Positions 14,503-23,195 of a stretch of 40,886 nucleotides of DNA are shown piece after piece. The notes beneath the pieces are model-generated. The model was given only the letters and a program-made list of their open reading frames with translations, was not told the DNA's origin and did not search any database. Numbering within the stretch: position 1 is the stretch's first letter; each line of letters starts with the position of its first letter. The translations under genes were made by a program, and so were the position numbers. The stretch is from an uncultured Gemmatimonadota bacterium. GTDB lineage: Bacteria > Gemmatimonadota > Gemmatimonadetes > Gemmatimonadales > Gemmatimonadaceae. The stretch spans positions 1 through 40,886 of the forward strand of contig CAMLIT010000026.1 of NCBI GenBank assembly GCA_946480295.1. Reading direction: 5' to 3'.

Positions 14503-17500
14503 ATGCCCCCCTCCCCCTCCCCCTCCCCCCTCACCGGCTCCCTCTCCCTCGCCCCCTCCCTCTCCCCTCCCACCGCCGCGCGCCTCGCCCGCGACCACTT
14601 CGGTATCGACGGCCGCGCCACCCCGCTGCCGAGCGAGCGCGATCGGAATTTCCTCGTCGAGGCGGGGGACGGGCGGCGGATGGTGCTGAAGGTCGCGAAT
14701 GCCGCCGAGGAGCGGGCGATGCTCGAGGCGCAGCAGGCGGCGCTGCGGCACCTCGCTGGCCGCGTCGACGTCGTGCCGCCGGTGCTCCCGACGGTGCACG
14801 GGGAGACGCTCGCGCGGGCCGTCGGGGAGGACGGGCGCGAGCACATTCTGTGGGCGGTCGGCTGGCTGCCGGGCGTACCGCTCGCCTGCGTCGGGCGCCG
14901 CTCGCCGGCGCTCCTCCGCGATCTCGGGCGGCGCGTCGGCGAGCTCTCGGCGGCTCTCGTCGGCTTCGACCACCCGGCGATCCATCGCGATTTCTACTGG
15001 GACCTCGCCAACGGGCGGCGCATCGTACGCGAGCTGCGGCCGCTCGTCGATGATTCGTTAGGCGCGGTCGTCGACGCCGTCGTCGCGGAGTACGACCGGC
15101 ACACGGCGCCCCTCCTCCCGCGCCTGCGCCGCGCCGCGATCCACGGCGATCCGAACGACCACAACGTGCTCGTCGGAGGCGGGACGGAGCTGGAGGAGCG
15201 TGGCCAGCGCGTCGTCGGCATCGTCGATCTCGGCGACATGGTCCACGGCTGGACGGTGTCCGACCTCGCCATCGCCATCGCCTACGCGGTGCTCGACGCG
15301 GGCGACCCGCTCGCCGCCGCCGCCGAGATCGTGCGCGGCGCGCACGCCGCCTTCCCGCTCGACGAGGCGGAGCTCGGCGCGCTCCACGGCCTCGTCGCGC
15401 TCCGGCTCTGCGCCAGCGTCTGCATCGCCGCGATGCAGCAGCGCGAGCGCCCGGACGACGCGTACCTGACCGTCAGCCAGCAGGCGATCCGGCGCACCCT
15501 GCCGAGGCTCGCCGCCGTGCCCTTCCGCTTCGCCGCGGCCGTGTACCGCGCCGCCTGCGGCCTCGAGCCGTCGGCGCCGAGCGAGCGCGTCGTCGCCTTC
15601 CTGCGCCGGCACGCCGGCGGCTTCGCGCCCGTGCTCGGGATCGACCTGCGCCGCGAGCCCACCCTCGTCCTCGACCTCTCCGTCGGCAGCCCCCTCGTCG
15701 CCGGCGATCCGCGCGGGAACCTCGAGCCGGCGCTGACGCCGCGCATCGAGACGGCGATGCGCGAGGCCGGCGTGCGCGTCGCCGTCGGCCGCTGGGACGA
15801 GCCGCGCCTGCTCTATCAGGCGCCGGCCTTCGCGGGCGAGGGTGCGCCCGAGGACGAGCGGCGCACGATCCACCTCGGCCTCGACCTCTTCGCCGACGCC
15901 GGGACCACCGTCCACGCGCCGCTCGCCGGCACCGTGCACGCCCTCGCCGACAACGATGCGCCGCAGGACTACGGGCCGGTCATCGTCCTCCGGCACACCA
16001 CCGACGACGGCACGGAGTTCTTCACGCTCTACGGGCACCTCAGCCGCGAGTCGCTCGCCTGGCTCGAGGTCGGGCAGCCGGTCGCCGCGGGGCAGAGGAT
16101 CGCCTCGCTCGGCACCGCGGCGGTGAACGGCGGCTGGACGCCGCACCTCCACCTCCAGATCATCACCGACCTGCTCGACCTCGGCGTCGGCTTCCCCGGC
16201 GTCGGCCGGCCGGGCGAGCGGCAGGTGTGGCGCAGCCTCTCGCCCGACCCGAATCTCCTCGTCGGCATCCCCGCCGAGCGCTTCCCGCGCGTCGCGCCCC
16301 CGAAGACGGCGACCCTCGCCGCGCGCCGCACACGCCTGGGCGGGAACCTCAGCATCGGCTATCGCGATCCGCTGAAGATCGCGCGCGGCTGGATGCAGTG
16401 GCTGTACGACGGCGAGGGGCGCCGGTACCTCGACGCGTACAACAACGTGCCGCACGTCGGCCACTGCCACCCGCGCGTCGTGCACGCCGGGCAGGCGCAG
16501 ATGGGCGTGCTCAACACGAACACGCGCTACCTGAGCGACCTGCTCAACGAGTACGCCGAGCGGCTCGCGGCGACGCTCCCCGCTCCGCTCCGCGTCTGCT
16601 GGTTCGTGAATTCGGCGAGCGAGGCGAACGAGCTCGCGCTGCGGCTCGCGCGCGCGTGCACCGGTCGCCGGGACACGATCGTGCTCGAGGCGGCGTACCA
16701 CGGCAACACGACGGGGCTGATCGACATCAGCCCGTACAAGCACGCGGGCCCCGGCGGCTCGGGCGCCCCCGACTGGGTGCACGTCGCGCCCCTCCCCGAC
16801 ACCTACCGCGGCGCCTTCCGCCGGAGCGATCCCGACGCGGGCCCGAGGTACGCGCGCGCCGTCGGCGACATCGTCGACCGGCTCGCCGGCGCGGGGCGCG
16901 GCCTCGCGGCGTTCATCGCCGAGACCTGCCCGAGCGTCGGCGGCCAGCTCGTCTTCCCTCCCGGCTACCTGCGCGAGGTCTACCGCCGCGTGCGCGCGGC
17001 GGGGGGCGTGTGCATCGCCGACGAGGTGCAGACGGGGCTCGGGCGCATGGGGACGAGCTTCTGGGCGTTCGAGGACCAGGGCGTCGTGCCGGACATCGTC
17101 GTCGCCGGAAAGCCGTTAGGCAACGGCCACCCCATCGGCGCCGTGGTCACGACGCCGGAGATCGCGGCGGCGTTCGACAACGGGATGGAGTACTTCAGCA
17201 CCTTCGGCGGCAACAACGTCTCGTGCGCCATCGGCCTCGCCGTGCTCGACGTGCTCCGCGACGAGGGGCTCCAGGCGCACGCGCTGCGCGTCGGCGACCG
17301 CATGCTCGCGGGGCTGCGCGAGCTGGGCGCGCGTCACCCCCTGTTCGGGGACGTCCGCGGCTCGGGGCTCTTCCTCGGGGTGGAGCTGGTGCGCGACCGC
17401 GCGACGCTGGAGCCGGCGGGCGCCGAGGCGTCGTGGGTCGCGAACCGCATGCGCGAGCACGGCATCCTGCTCGGCACCGACGGCCCCTGGCACAACGTCG

Positions 17501-17613
17501 TGAAGATCCGGCCGCCGATGCCCTTCGACGAGGCGGACGCGGACCGCCTCGTCGAGACGCTCGACCGCGTGCTCCGGGAGCTGGACGAGGTCCGCCGCCT
17601 CGACGTCCCCTGA
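14503..17613 (+). CDS. Three-domain fusion: APH-type kinase, M23 peptidase-like domain, class-III PLP enzyme
   Basis: A 1036-residue protein with three parts. Residues ~20-340 are an APH/hydroxylysine-kinase-like kinase: catalytic loop IHGDPNDHN with Asp216, metal-binding DLGD at 242-245. Residues ~440-580 are an M23 (LytM-type) fold with all zinc ligands: H457 and D461 in HLGLD, H512 in LYGHL, H548 and H550 in PHLHL. Residues ~615-1030 are a class-III aminotransferase fold: D840 in ADEVQTG and the PLP-binding Lys870 in AGKPLGNG. The human relatives HYKK and ETNPPL/PHYKPL phosphorylate a hydroxy-amine and then remove phosphate and ammonia, so a kinase plus phospho-lyase acting on hydroxylysine, ethanolamine or similar is likely. 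There is no signal peptide, so the M23 domain probably acts in the cytoplasm or is structural. Confidence 0.88.
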   Translation: MPPSPSPSPLTGSLSLAPSLSPPTAARLARDHFGIDGRATPLPSERDRNFLVEAGDGRRMVLKVANAAEERAMLEAQQAALRHLAGRVDVVPPVLPTVHGETLARAVGEDGREHILWAVGWLPGVPLACVGRRSPALLRDLGRRVGELSAALVGFDHPAIHRDFYWDLANGRRIVRELRPLVDDSLGAVVDAVVAEYDRHTAPLLPRLRRAAIHGDPNDHNVLVGGGTELEERGQRVVGIVDLGDMVHGWTVSDLAIAIAYAVLDAGDPLAAAAEIVRGAHAAFPLDEAELGALHGLVALRLCASVCIAAMQQRERPDDAYLTVSQQAIRRTLPRLAAVPFRFAAAVYRAACGLEPSAPSERVVAFLRRHAGGFAPVLGIDLRREPTLVLDLSVGSPLVAGDPRGNLEPALTPRIETAMREAGVRVAVGRWDEPRLLYQAPAFAGEGAPEDERRTIHLGLDLFADAGTTVHAPLAGTVHALADNDAPQDYGPVIVLRHTTDDGTEFFTLYGHLSRESLAWLEVGQPVAAGQRIASLGTAAVNGGWTPHLHLQIITDLLDLGVGFPGVGRPGERQVWRSLSPDPNLLVGIPAERFPRVAPPKTATLAARRTRLGGNLSIGYRDPLKIARGWMQWLYDGEGRRYLDAYNNVPHVGHCHPRVVHAGQAQMGVLNTNTRYLSDLLNEYAERLAATLPAPLRVCWFVNSASEANELALRLARACTGRRDTIVLEAAYHGNTTGLIDISPYKHAGPGGSGAPDWVHVAPLPDTYRGAFRRSDPDAGPRYARAVGDIVDRLAGAGRGLAAFIAETCPSVGGQLVFPPGYLREVYRRVRAAGGVCIADEVQTGLGRMGTSFWAFEDQGVVPDIVVAGKPLGNGHPIGAVVTTPEIAAAFDNGMEYFSTFGGNNVSCAIGLAVLDVLRDEGLQAHALRVGDRMLAGLRELGARHPLFGDVRGSGLFLGVELVRDRATLEPAGAEASWVANRMREHGILLGTDGPWHNVVKIRPPMPFDEADADRLVETLDRVLRELDEVRRLDVP

Positions 17614-17617
17614 TCCG

Positions 17618-18031
17618 TCAGCGCCAGGCGCCGAGGATGATGCCGGCGACGACGAACGAGACGAGGTAGTAGCCGGAGTCGATCGCCCAGAGCGCCCGCG
17701 GCCGGCCGGAGAACATGTACGACCCGAAGCTCGTCGCGCCGGTGAAGCCGATCCACGCCAGCACGCCGAGGAGCGCGCCGCGCACGGGTGAGGGATGCGC
17801 GATGTGGTTCAGCAGGACGGCGAGCGCCCACGCGCTCAGCACGCCGCAGACGAAGACGGAGAGGAACTTCCCCGCCGTCGGCCCGTTCGCCCGCAGCTCC
17901 TCCTCCGTTCGCCCCTGCAGCGCCACCCAGCGTTTGGCGAAGAGCGCCGGCGAGTACCAGGCCCCGCCGAGGATGAAGATGACGATCCCGCTGACGAGGA
18001 CCGCGAGATAGTTGACCGGCGAGACGGGCAT
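17618..18031 (-). CDS. DUF1761 family membrane protein
   Basis: A 137-residue inner-membrane protein with four predicted helices (residues ~8-28, 55-73, 83-103, 112-133). The N-terminal [22 protein letters not shown] and the following ALFAKRW are characteristic of DUF1761; function is unknown. GGAGG sits 6 nt before the ATG. Its stop is only 4 nt from that of the fusion gene on the other strand. A plausible -35/-10 pair lies at 18116-18143. Confidence 0.85.
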   Translation of the reverse strand: MPVSPVNYLAVLVSGIVIFILGGAWYSPALFAKRWVALQGRTEEELRANGPTAGKFLSVFVCGVLSAWALAVLLNHIAHPSPVRGALLGVLAWIGFTGATSFGSYMFSGRPRALWAIDSGYYLVSFVVAGIILGAWR

Positions 18032-18115
18032 GTCGAGCCTCCGGAGAGACGCGTGAAGCGCTCGGGATGGGCGGGCTTCGAACGGCGGGAGGAGCGGACG
18101 ACGTGCGGCGGCTCT

Positions 18116-18143
18116 ACGCTAACCGGTATCGAGAGCAGTGCAA
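18116..18143 (-). promoter_or_regulatory. Candidate promoter TTGCAC-16 bp-TAGCGT
   Basis: Read leftward, TTGCAC (18138-18143) and TAGCGT (18116-18121) are 16 bp apart. It would drive the DUF1761 gene with a leader of about 78 nt. The surrounding 18032-18174 gap shows nothing else. Confidence 0.35.
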
Positions 18144-18174
18144 GAGCGGGGGACCGACGACGTGCGCGTGCCGG

Positions 18175-18684
18175 CTACCTTGGGCGCCCGAAGACCTGCG
18201 CGTAGTAGCTGTGCCCATCGGTGCCGCGCGCGATCCCGACGCCGGTCTCGACGAACTCGCCGTCGAGGATGTTGTGTCGGTGCGGCGGCGAGTGCATCCA
18301 GCTCCCGACCGATCCGACGGCGGAGTACTGCCACGCGATGTTCTCACCCGCGAGGCCGTATTCGTAGCCCACGGCGTGCAGCCGCGCGACGAGGGTGGGG
18401 TAGGGGGCGTCGGGGAGCGTGTGCGCCATCTTCCTCTCGCGCGCCATCTGGTCGGCCTCGATCTGCGCGGCGCGCATCAGCCGCTCGTTCGGCACGAGCG
18501 GGCGGAGCCCCGCCTGCTCCCGCTGCTGGTTGATGAGCGCGACGATGCTGTCGCGGGCGCTCGCGCCGTTCCGGACGGTGGTCGGGGCGCGGCGCGACGC
18601 GGGGGCGGCGGCGACGGTCGTCCCCGGACGTGGGGTGACGCAGCCGGCCGCGAGAAGGGCGGCAAGGACGGTGATCCGACGCAT
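18175..18684 (-). CDS. CAP/SCP-domain lipoprotein
   Basis: A 169-residue lipoprotein: MRRITVLAALLAAGC, lipidated at Cys15, then a Pro/Ala/Thr linker. Residues ~43-168 are a bacterial CAP (SCP/PR1, YkwD-like) domain: SIVALINQQREQAGLRPL, RERKMAHTL with the cavity His, GLAGENIAW, and the signature WMHSPPHRHNILDGEF with VETGVGIA. Function of bacterial CAP proteins is largely unknown; they are secreted and often stress- or envelope-linked. The start at 18684 is set by the signal and by GAGG about 8 nt upstream. Same strand as the neighbours but 138 nt from the upstream gene. Confidence 0.9.
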   Translation of the reverse strand: MRRITVLAALLAAGCVTPRPGTTVAAAPASRRAPTTVRNGASARDSIVALINQQREQAGLRPLVPNERLMRAAQIEADQMARERKMAHTLPDAPYPTLVARLHAVGYEYGLAGENIAWQYSAVGSVGSWMHSPPHRHNILDGEFVETGVGIARGTDGHSYYAQVFGRPR

Positions 18685-18822
18685 GTGATGACCTCGGGGG
18701 TGGTACACCGCGAACGGGAGGGTGGTTCGCGGGCGAGAGGAAAGCTTCACGCCGCGATCGCTCGTCGCGGTGACGGCGCGCACGCGCCGTGGCGCCTCAC
18801 GAGGCCGGGCCGGGCGTCCCGC

Positions 18823-19362
18823 TCAGGGCATCCGCATCCCCGGCATGGCGTGCCCGCCGGCCCGGTGCTCGCCGCGCTGGAAGGCGAGGAACTCGTGCAC
18901 GGCGCGGATCGCCGCGCTGTCGCCCGTCGTGATGCGCAGCTCGCCCCCGCGCGGCAACTCGTGGAACTCGTAGTGGATGGCCGCTCGTCTGGCGCTCATC
19001 ACCGCGCTCCCCGGCACCGCCTGGGCGTGCACCATCGCCGGATCGGAGAAGTCGCCCGCCGCGAAGCGCTGCGCCTCGTGCCGCAGGTGGTCGCGGATGA
19101 TGCGCGTGCCCGCCGTATCGTCGCTGTCGCGCTGGAGGACGATGCGCCCGCCGTCGGGGAGGTCGTCGAACCGGTGCGTCGACGTGTACTGGTCCACCCC
19201 CATCACCGTGCGCCCGCGTTGCTGCATCGCCGCGAACGCCGAGTCGGCGGGACGGTGCTGCTCACGCGAGCAGCCGCAGATGCTCGCCAGGAGCGCCCAG
19301 GCGCCGGCGGTCGCCAGCGCGCGGCGGTGCGCCGCGCGCGATCCCCATCCCGTTCGATTCAT
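18823..19362 (-). CDS. Conserved lipoprotein of unknown function
   Basis: A 179-residue exported lipoprotein: basic N-terminus, hydrophobic core ALATAGAWALLASICGC, likely lipidated at the second Cys. The body has the conserved pattern MQQRG..MGVDQYTSTHRF, LPDGGRIVLQRD, AAGDFSDPAMVHA and ARRAAIHYEFHELPRGGELRI, shared by short bacterial proteins sometimes mislabelled aspartate carbamoyltransferase; I see no real similarity to that enzyme. A His/Met-rich tail (GEHRAGGHAMPGMRMP) could bind metal such as copper. It starts 10 nt after the stop of the VOC gene and has a GAGG ribosome-binding site, so the two form an operon. Confidence 0.8.
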   Translation of the reverse strand: MNRTGWGSRAAHRRALATAGAWALLASICGCSREQHRPADSAFAAMQQRGRTVMGVDQYTSTHRFDDLPDGGRIVLQRDSDDTAGTRIIRDHLRHEAQRFAAGDFSDPAMVHAQAVPGSAVMSARRAAIHYEFHELPRGGELRITTGDSAAIRAVHEFLAFQRGEHRAGGHAMPGMRMP

Positions 19363-19372
19363 CGTGGTCGCC

Positions 19373-19753
19373 TCAGCGCTCGGTCACGGAGAGGATGTTG
19401 CCGTCGGGATCCTCGAACCAGGCCACCTTCGCGCCGCTCGGCGAGGTCCAGACGCCGAGCGCGTCCTGATCCATGCCCGGGTACCGCGCGAACGAGACGC
19501 CCCGGCTCGCGAGCCCGCTCACCGTCTGCGCGATGTCGGCGACGTGCCAGCCGAGCACCGTGTAGCGGCCGGGCTGGAAATCGGGCACCTGGGAGACGTT
19601 CGCCAGGCGGATGGTCACGCCGTTCGCGTCGAGCACGAGCGCGAACGGGTCCTCGCTCACGACCGGCAGGTCGAGCACACCCTCGTAGAACCGGCGCGCC
19701 GCCGCCGGATCCCGCACGGGCACGAACGCGACGACGCTGCTCGACCGCAACAT
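19373..19753 (-). CDS. VOC family protein (glyoxalase/bleomycin-resistance fold)
   Basis: A 126-residue single-domain VOC protein with paired beta-alpha-beta-beta-beta modules: VVAFVPVRDPAAARRFYEGVLDLPV in the first, GRYTVLGWHVADIAQTVSGLASRGV in the second, ending AWFEDPDGNILSVTER, where the Glu and the DPDGN turn are typical. Such proteins bind a metal and catalyse or bind diverse small molecules; the substrate cannot be told. ATG 19753 has GAGG seven bases upstream; longer in-frame starts add nothing domain-like. First gene of a two-gene operon with the lipoprotein at 18823-19362, divergent from the M1 operon. Confidence 0.88.
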   Translation of the reverse strand: MLRSSSVVAFVPVRDPAAARRFYEGVLDLPVVSEDPFALVLDANGVTIRLANVSQVPDFQPGRYTVLGWHVADIAQTVSGLASRGVSFARYPGMDQDALGVWTSPSGAKVAWFEDPDGNILSVTER

Positions 19754-19817
19754 GGTGGCCTCGGGGAAGGGAGGGACTCTCAATACTGCAGCCATGGCCG
19801 ACCGGCGCAACCGCCGG

Positions 19818-19823
19818 TAGGTT
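19818..19823 (+). promoter_or_regulatory. -10 box (TAGGTT), leaderless-type promoter
   Basis: TAGGTT ends 7 nt before ATG 19831, predicting a leader of about one base for the three-gene M1 operon. No Shine-Dalgarno precedes the start. Confidence 0.5.
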
Positions 19824-19830
19824 GGGGCGC

Positions 19831-21789
19831 ATGCGAACCAGCCGCCTCCGCCGGGCGCTGGCCACGCTGCTCATGGCCGCGCCGTCCCTCGTCCGCGCCC
19901 TCCCCGCCGCCGCGCAGTCGGCGGCCGAGCGGTCGGTCGCCGACAGCTCCCCCTTCCGGCCCCTCGCGCTCCCCGCGCCTAACGAATACCGCTCCGGCAG
20001 CGGCCGCCCCGGTCCGCGCTACTGGCAGCAGCGCGCGGACTATCGCATCGTCGCGACGCTCGACTCGGCCACCCACCAGCTCCGCGGGCGCGAGACGATC
20101 CACTACGTCAACCATTCCCCGGACGCGCTTCCGTACCTCTGGCTCTTCCTCGAGCAGAACATCTGCGCGCCGAACAGCATCACGAACCAGCTCCATCAGC
20201 CGCCGCTCGTCTTTGGCGACGTCAGCTTCGACTTCTCCTGCGGCGGCTTCACGGGTGGATTGACGCTCGACTCGGCGAGGGTGAACGGCGCCGCGGCCAC
20301 GCACACCATCCACGGCACGACGATGCGCGTGGACCTGCCGAAGCCCCTCGCGCCCGGCGCCGCCGTGGACCTCGACTTCGCCTGGCGGTTCGAGGTGCCC
20401 GAGCAGGGCGTCGGCCGGATGGGCCGCGACGGCCCGCTCTACGAGATGGCCCAGTGGTATCCGCGCATGGCGGTGTACGACGATGTCCGCGGCTGGAACC
20501 ACGAGCCGTACATCGGGGCGGGGGAGTTCTACCTCGAGTACGGCGACTTCGACGTCACGCTCACCGTACCGGCGAGCTACATCGTCGCCGCGACCGGCGA
20601 GCTGCGGAACCCGGCGCAGGTGCTGACGCCCACCGAGCGCGCCCGCCTCGCCCTCGCCCGCCACTCCGACACGGCGATCGCGATCATCACGAGGGCGGAA
20701 GCGGGCCATCCGAAGCTCACGCGTCCCTCGTCCCTCGTCGCTCGTCCCCTCCCAGGCACCACCTGGCACTTCACCGCCACCAACGTCCGCGATTTCGCCT
20801 TCGCCGCCGCGCCGAACTGGCAGTGGGACGCCTCGTCCTGGCACGGCATCCTGATCGAGACGCTGTACCGCACGTCCGCGGACAGGTGGCCGGAGGCGAA
20901 TCGCATGGCCCGGTCGGCCATCCGGTACTTCAGCGAGCAGTGGTACCCCTATCCCTGGTCCCACGCGACGATCGTCGAGGGGCCGGTGCAGGGGATGGAG
21001 TACCCGATGCTCACCTTCGTGCCGAACAACTCCACGCGCGAGACGCAGCAGTGGGATCTCGCCCACGAGTTCGGTCACGAGTGGTTCCCGATGATCGTCG
21101 GCTCGAACGAGCGGCTCTATCCGTGGATGGACGAGGGGTTCAACACCTTCATCGACCTGCACAACGCCGCGCTCTACTTCCAGGGCACGGCGTACGGCGA
21201 CACCATCGAGTCCGACCCGCTGCACATGTACGGCGCGCACGCGATCCCCGGTGAGGAGCAGCCGCTGATCACCAACCCCACCGAGGTGCGCGACCTGATG
21301 TGGGTCGGCTATGAGAAGCCGGCGCTCATGCTCCAGACCCTCCGCTTCGAGGTCCTCGGCCAGCAACGCTTCGACGCCGCCTTCCGCGACTACATCCGCA
21401 CGTGGGCGTTCAAGCACCCCACTCCCGCCGATTTCTTCCGCCTCATGCGCGATGCGTCGGGGATGGATCTCGACTGGTTCTGGCGCGACTGGATCTTCAC
21501 CACCTCGCGGCTCGACCAGGCGATCGACTCGGTCACCACGCGCCCCGACGGGGGCGCGGAGATCCATCTCTCGAATCGCGGCACGATGGTCATGCCCGCC
21601 GAGCTGCTCATCGGCTTCGCCGACCACACGCAGCTCACGGTGAAGCTCCCCGTGGAGATGTGGAACCTCGGCCCGCGCTTCACCTACCGCGTGCCGTCGC
21701 CGAAGCGCGTCGTGCGCGTGGAGCTCGACCCGCGCCACGTCCTCCCCGACGTCGACCGCCGCAACGACGTCTGGACTCCCGGCGTATGA
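19831..21789 (+). CDS. M1 family zinc metallopeptidase, secreted
   Basis: A 652-residue gluzincin with a cleavable signal (to about AAAQS, residue 30). The N-terminal beta-saddle domain is followed by the catalytic domain: substrate-clamp GMEYPML (a variant of GxMEN), zinc site H412-EFG-H416 and E435 in MDEGFNTF, 18 residues apart as required. It is likely an aminopeptidase or a related exopeptidase acting on peptides outside the cytoplasm. A repeat element (20717-20749) adds the residues around TRPSSLVARPLP (297-308) in a loop before TWHFTATNVRDFAFAAAPNW without breaking the frame. Its stop overlaps the next start as ATGA, so translation is coupled. It heads an operon with a plug-domain protein and a second M1 enzyme. 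Confidence 0.92.
   Translation: MRTSRLRRALATLLMAAPSLVRALPAAAQSAAERSVADSSPFRPLALPAPNEYRSGSGRPGPRYWQQRADYRIVATLDSATHQLRGRETIHYVNHSPDALPYLWLFLEQNICAPNSITNQLHQPPLVFGDVSFDFSCGGFTGGLTLDSARVNGAAATHTIHGTTMRVDLPKPLAPGAAVDLDFAWRFEVPEQGVGRMGRDGPLYEMAQWYPRMAVYDDVRGWNHEPYIGAGEFYLEYGDFDVTLTVPASYIVAATGELRNPAQVLTPTERARLALARHSDTAIAIITRAEAGHPKLTRPSSLVARPLPGTTWHFTATNVRDFAFAAAPNWQWDASSWHGILIETLYRTSADRWPEANRMARSAIRYFSEQWYPYPWSHATIVEGPVQGMEYPMLTFVPNNSTRETQQWDLAHEFGHEWFPMIVGSNERLYPWMDEGFNTFIDLHNAALYFQGTAYGDTIESDPLHMYGAHAIPGEEQPLITNPTEVRDLMWVGYEKPALMLQTLRFEVLGQQRFDAAFRDYIRTWAFKHPTPADFFRLMRDASGMDLDWFWRDWIFTTSRLDQAIDSVTTRPDGGAEIHLSNRGTMVMPAELLIGFADHTQLTVKLPVEMWNLGPRFTYRVPSPKRVVRVELDPRHVLPDVDRRNDVWTPGV
20717..20749. 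repeat. Heptad-word array D inside the M1 peptidase gene
   Basis: TCACG (20717-20721) is followed by CGTCCCT twice, CGTCGCT and a fourth partial word, in exact 7-bp phase. The unit TCACG plus three heptads is 26 bp, as in arrays B and C, and the words match those of array A (TCGTCCC). It is read in frame as residues ~296-306 of the peptidase. There is no inverted partner nearby. Confidence 0.7.
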
Positions 21790-23195
21790 GAGCGGCGCGC
21801 CTGGCTGCCGTCTCCGCGCTGCAGCTCCTGCTCGCCGCCGGCGCGGCCGCGCAGGGCTCGGCTCCTTCCGCGGCTGCGGCGACGCCGGCGCCTCCCGGCC
21901 GCGTGCGCGGGATGGTCGGCGATTCCCTCTCCGGTCGTCCGCTCGCCGGCGCGACGGTGGAGCTCGTGCACGCCGGCGATGCCGCGGCACCAGGCTTCCG
22001 GGCGACCGCCGACTCGCTCGGTCGCTTCCGCTTCGATTCGGTCCCCGCGGGCGATTACGTCGCCGGCTTCTACGCGCCCGTCCTCGACTCCCTCCGGCTC
22101 GAGATGCCTGTCCGGAAGCTCGTCGTACGCGCCGGGCACGAGGAGCGCCTCGCGCTCGCCGTCCCCTCTGGCGTCAGCCTGCGCCGCGCGTACTGCGGGG
22201 CCGCCTCGGACAGCAACGCCTCCGGCGTCGCCATCGGCACGCTCCGCGATGCGGCCACCGGCGGGCTGCTCGCCGGAGGACAGATCATCGCCCAGACTCC
22301 GACTGTCGTTATCCGCGACGGCCGCATTCACACGGAGGTCTTCCAGGTCACCGCCATCACCGATGCCGTCGGGGCGTTCGTCCTCTGCGGCGTACCGGTG
22401 GGTCGGGAGCTGGACGTGCTCGGGGTGTCGGGCAGCGACAGCAGCGGCGTGTTCGGCGTGGAGGTCCCCGCGACCGCGGTGCTCGTGCGCGACGTCTTCG
22501 CGGGCCGCCCGAAGGGCGCGACCGTCCTCGCCGGCCGGATCACGAATCTCGAGGGAGCCCCGATCCGCGGCGCCCGCGTCCTCGTCGAAGGCACCACTCG
22601 TCAGGCGGTCGCCGACGACAGCGGGCGCTTCACGCTGCGTGACGTGCCCCTCGGCACGCACACGCTCTACACCCGCGCGATCGGATTCTACCCGGACCGT
22701 CGCGCGGTGGACGTCGTCGCGACGGCCGCGACGACCCTGGCGCTGCGCCTCCCGACGATGGCGAGCGTCCTCGATACGATGCACGTCTACGGGCAGCGGG
22801 TCTATCGCGATCGGCTGGCGTTCGAGGAGCGCAGGCAGATGGGCTTCGGCACCGTCCTCCAGCACGCACGGATCGAGGAGATGCGTCCGGTGCACACCAC
22901 GGACATCCTCCGCGAGGTCTCTGGGATCTCGCTCGTGCCGGGGCAGATGGGCAGGCTGCTCGAGGTCCGTGGCCCCTTCCTGTGCCTGCCCGACGTCATC
23001 ATCGACGGCCACCCGATTCCTCTCCAGAACAGCGTCGACGAAGTCGACGCGTGGGTGCAGCCGGGGGAGGTCCAGGCGATGGAGGTCTATATCGGCGCGA
23101 GTGCGCCTGTCGAGTATCTTCAACCTGGACGCCCGGGGTGCGCCACCATCCTCATCTGGACCAACCCCGCCTTCGCCGCGCCTCTCCCCCGATGA
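21786..23195 (+). CDS. Secreted carboxypeptidase-regulatory / TonB-plug-like protein without barrel
   Basis: A 469-residue exported protein (signal to about AAAQG). Residues ~35-120 and ~250-325 are two carboxypeptidase-regulatory-like Ig modules (GRVRGMVGDSLSGRPLAGATVEL; LAGRITNLEGAPIRGARVLVEG), the latter followed by QRVYRDRLAFEERRQMGFGTVL and a TonB-dependent-receptor plug-like region (MRPVHTTDILREVSGISLVPG, ending in a VYIGASAPVEYLQPG strand). No 22-strand barrel follows, so it cannot be a channel by itself; such barrel-less plug proteins recur in Gemmatimonadota. Two Cys pairs suggest disulphides. ATGA overlaps on both sides couple it to the M1 genes, suggesting a shared peptide-processing role. 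Confidence 0.8.
   Translation: MRAARLAAVSALQLLLAAGAAAQGSAPSAAAATPAPPGRVRGMVGDSLSGRPLAGATVELVHAGDAAAPGFRATADSLGRFRFDSVPAGDYVAGFYAPVLDSLRLEMPVRKLVVRAGHEERLALAVPSGVSLRRAYCGAASDSNASGVAIGTLRDAATGGLLAGGQIIAQTPTVVIRDGRIHTEVFQVTAITDAVGAFVLCGVPVGRELDVLGVSGSDSSGVFGVEVPATAVLVRDVFAGRPKGATVLAGRITNLEGAPIRGARVLVEGTTRQAVADDSGRFTLRDVPLGTHTLYTRAIGFYPDRRAVDVVATAATTLALRLPTMASVLDTMHVYGQRVYRDRLAFEERRQMGFGTVLQHARIEEMRPVHTTDILREVSGISLVPGQMGRLLEVRGPFLCLPDVIIDGHPIPLQNSVDEVDAWVQPGEVQAMEVYIGASAPVEYLQPGRPGCATILIWTNPAFAAPLPR

Noticed and set aside
18823..19362. Aspartate carbamoyltransferase, a label sometimes given to proteins like this
   Set aside because: No carbamoyl-phosphate motif (STRT) and the protein is a small lipoprotein.
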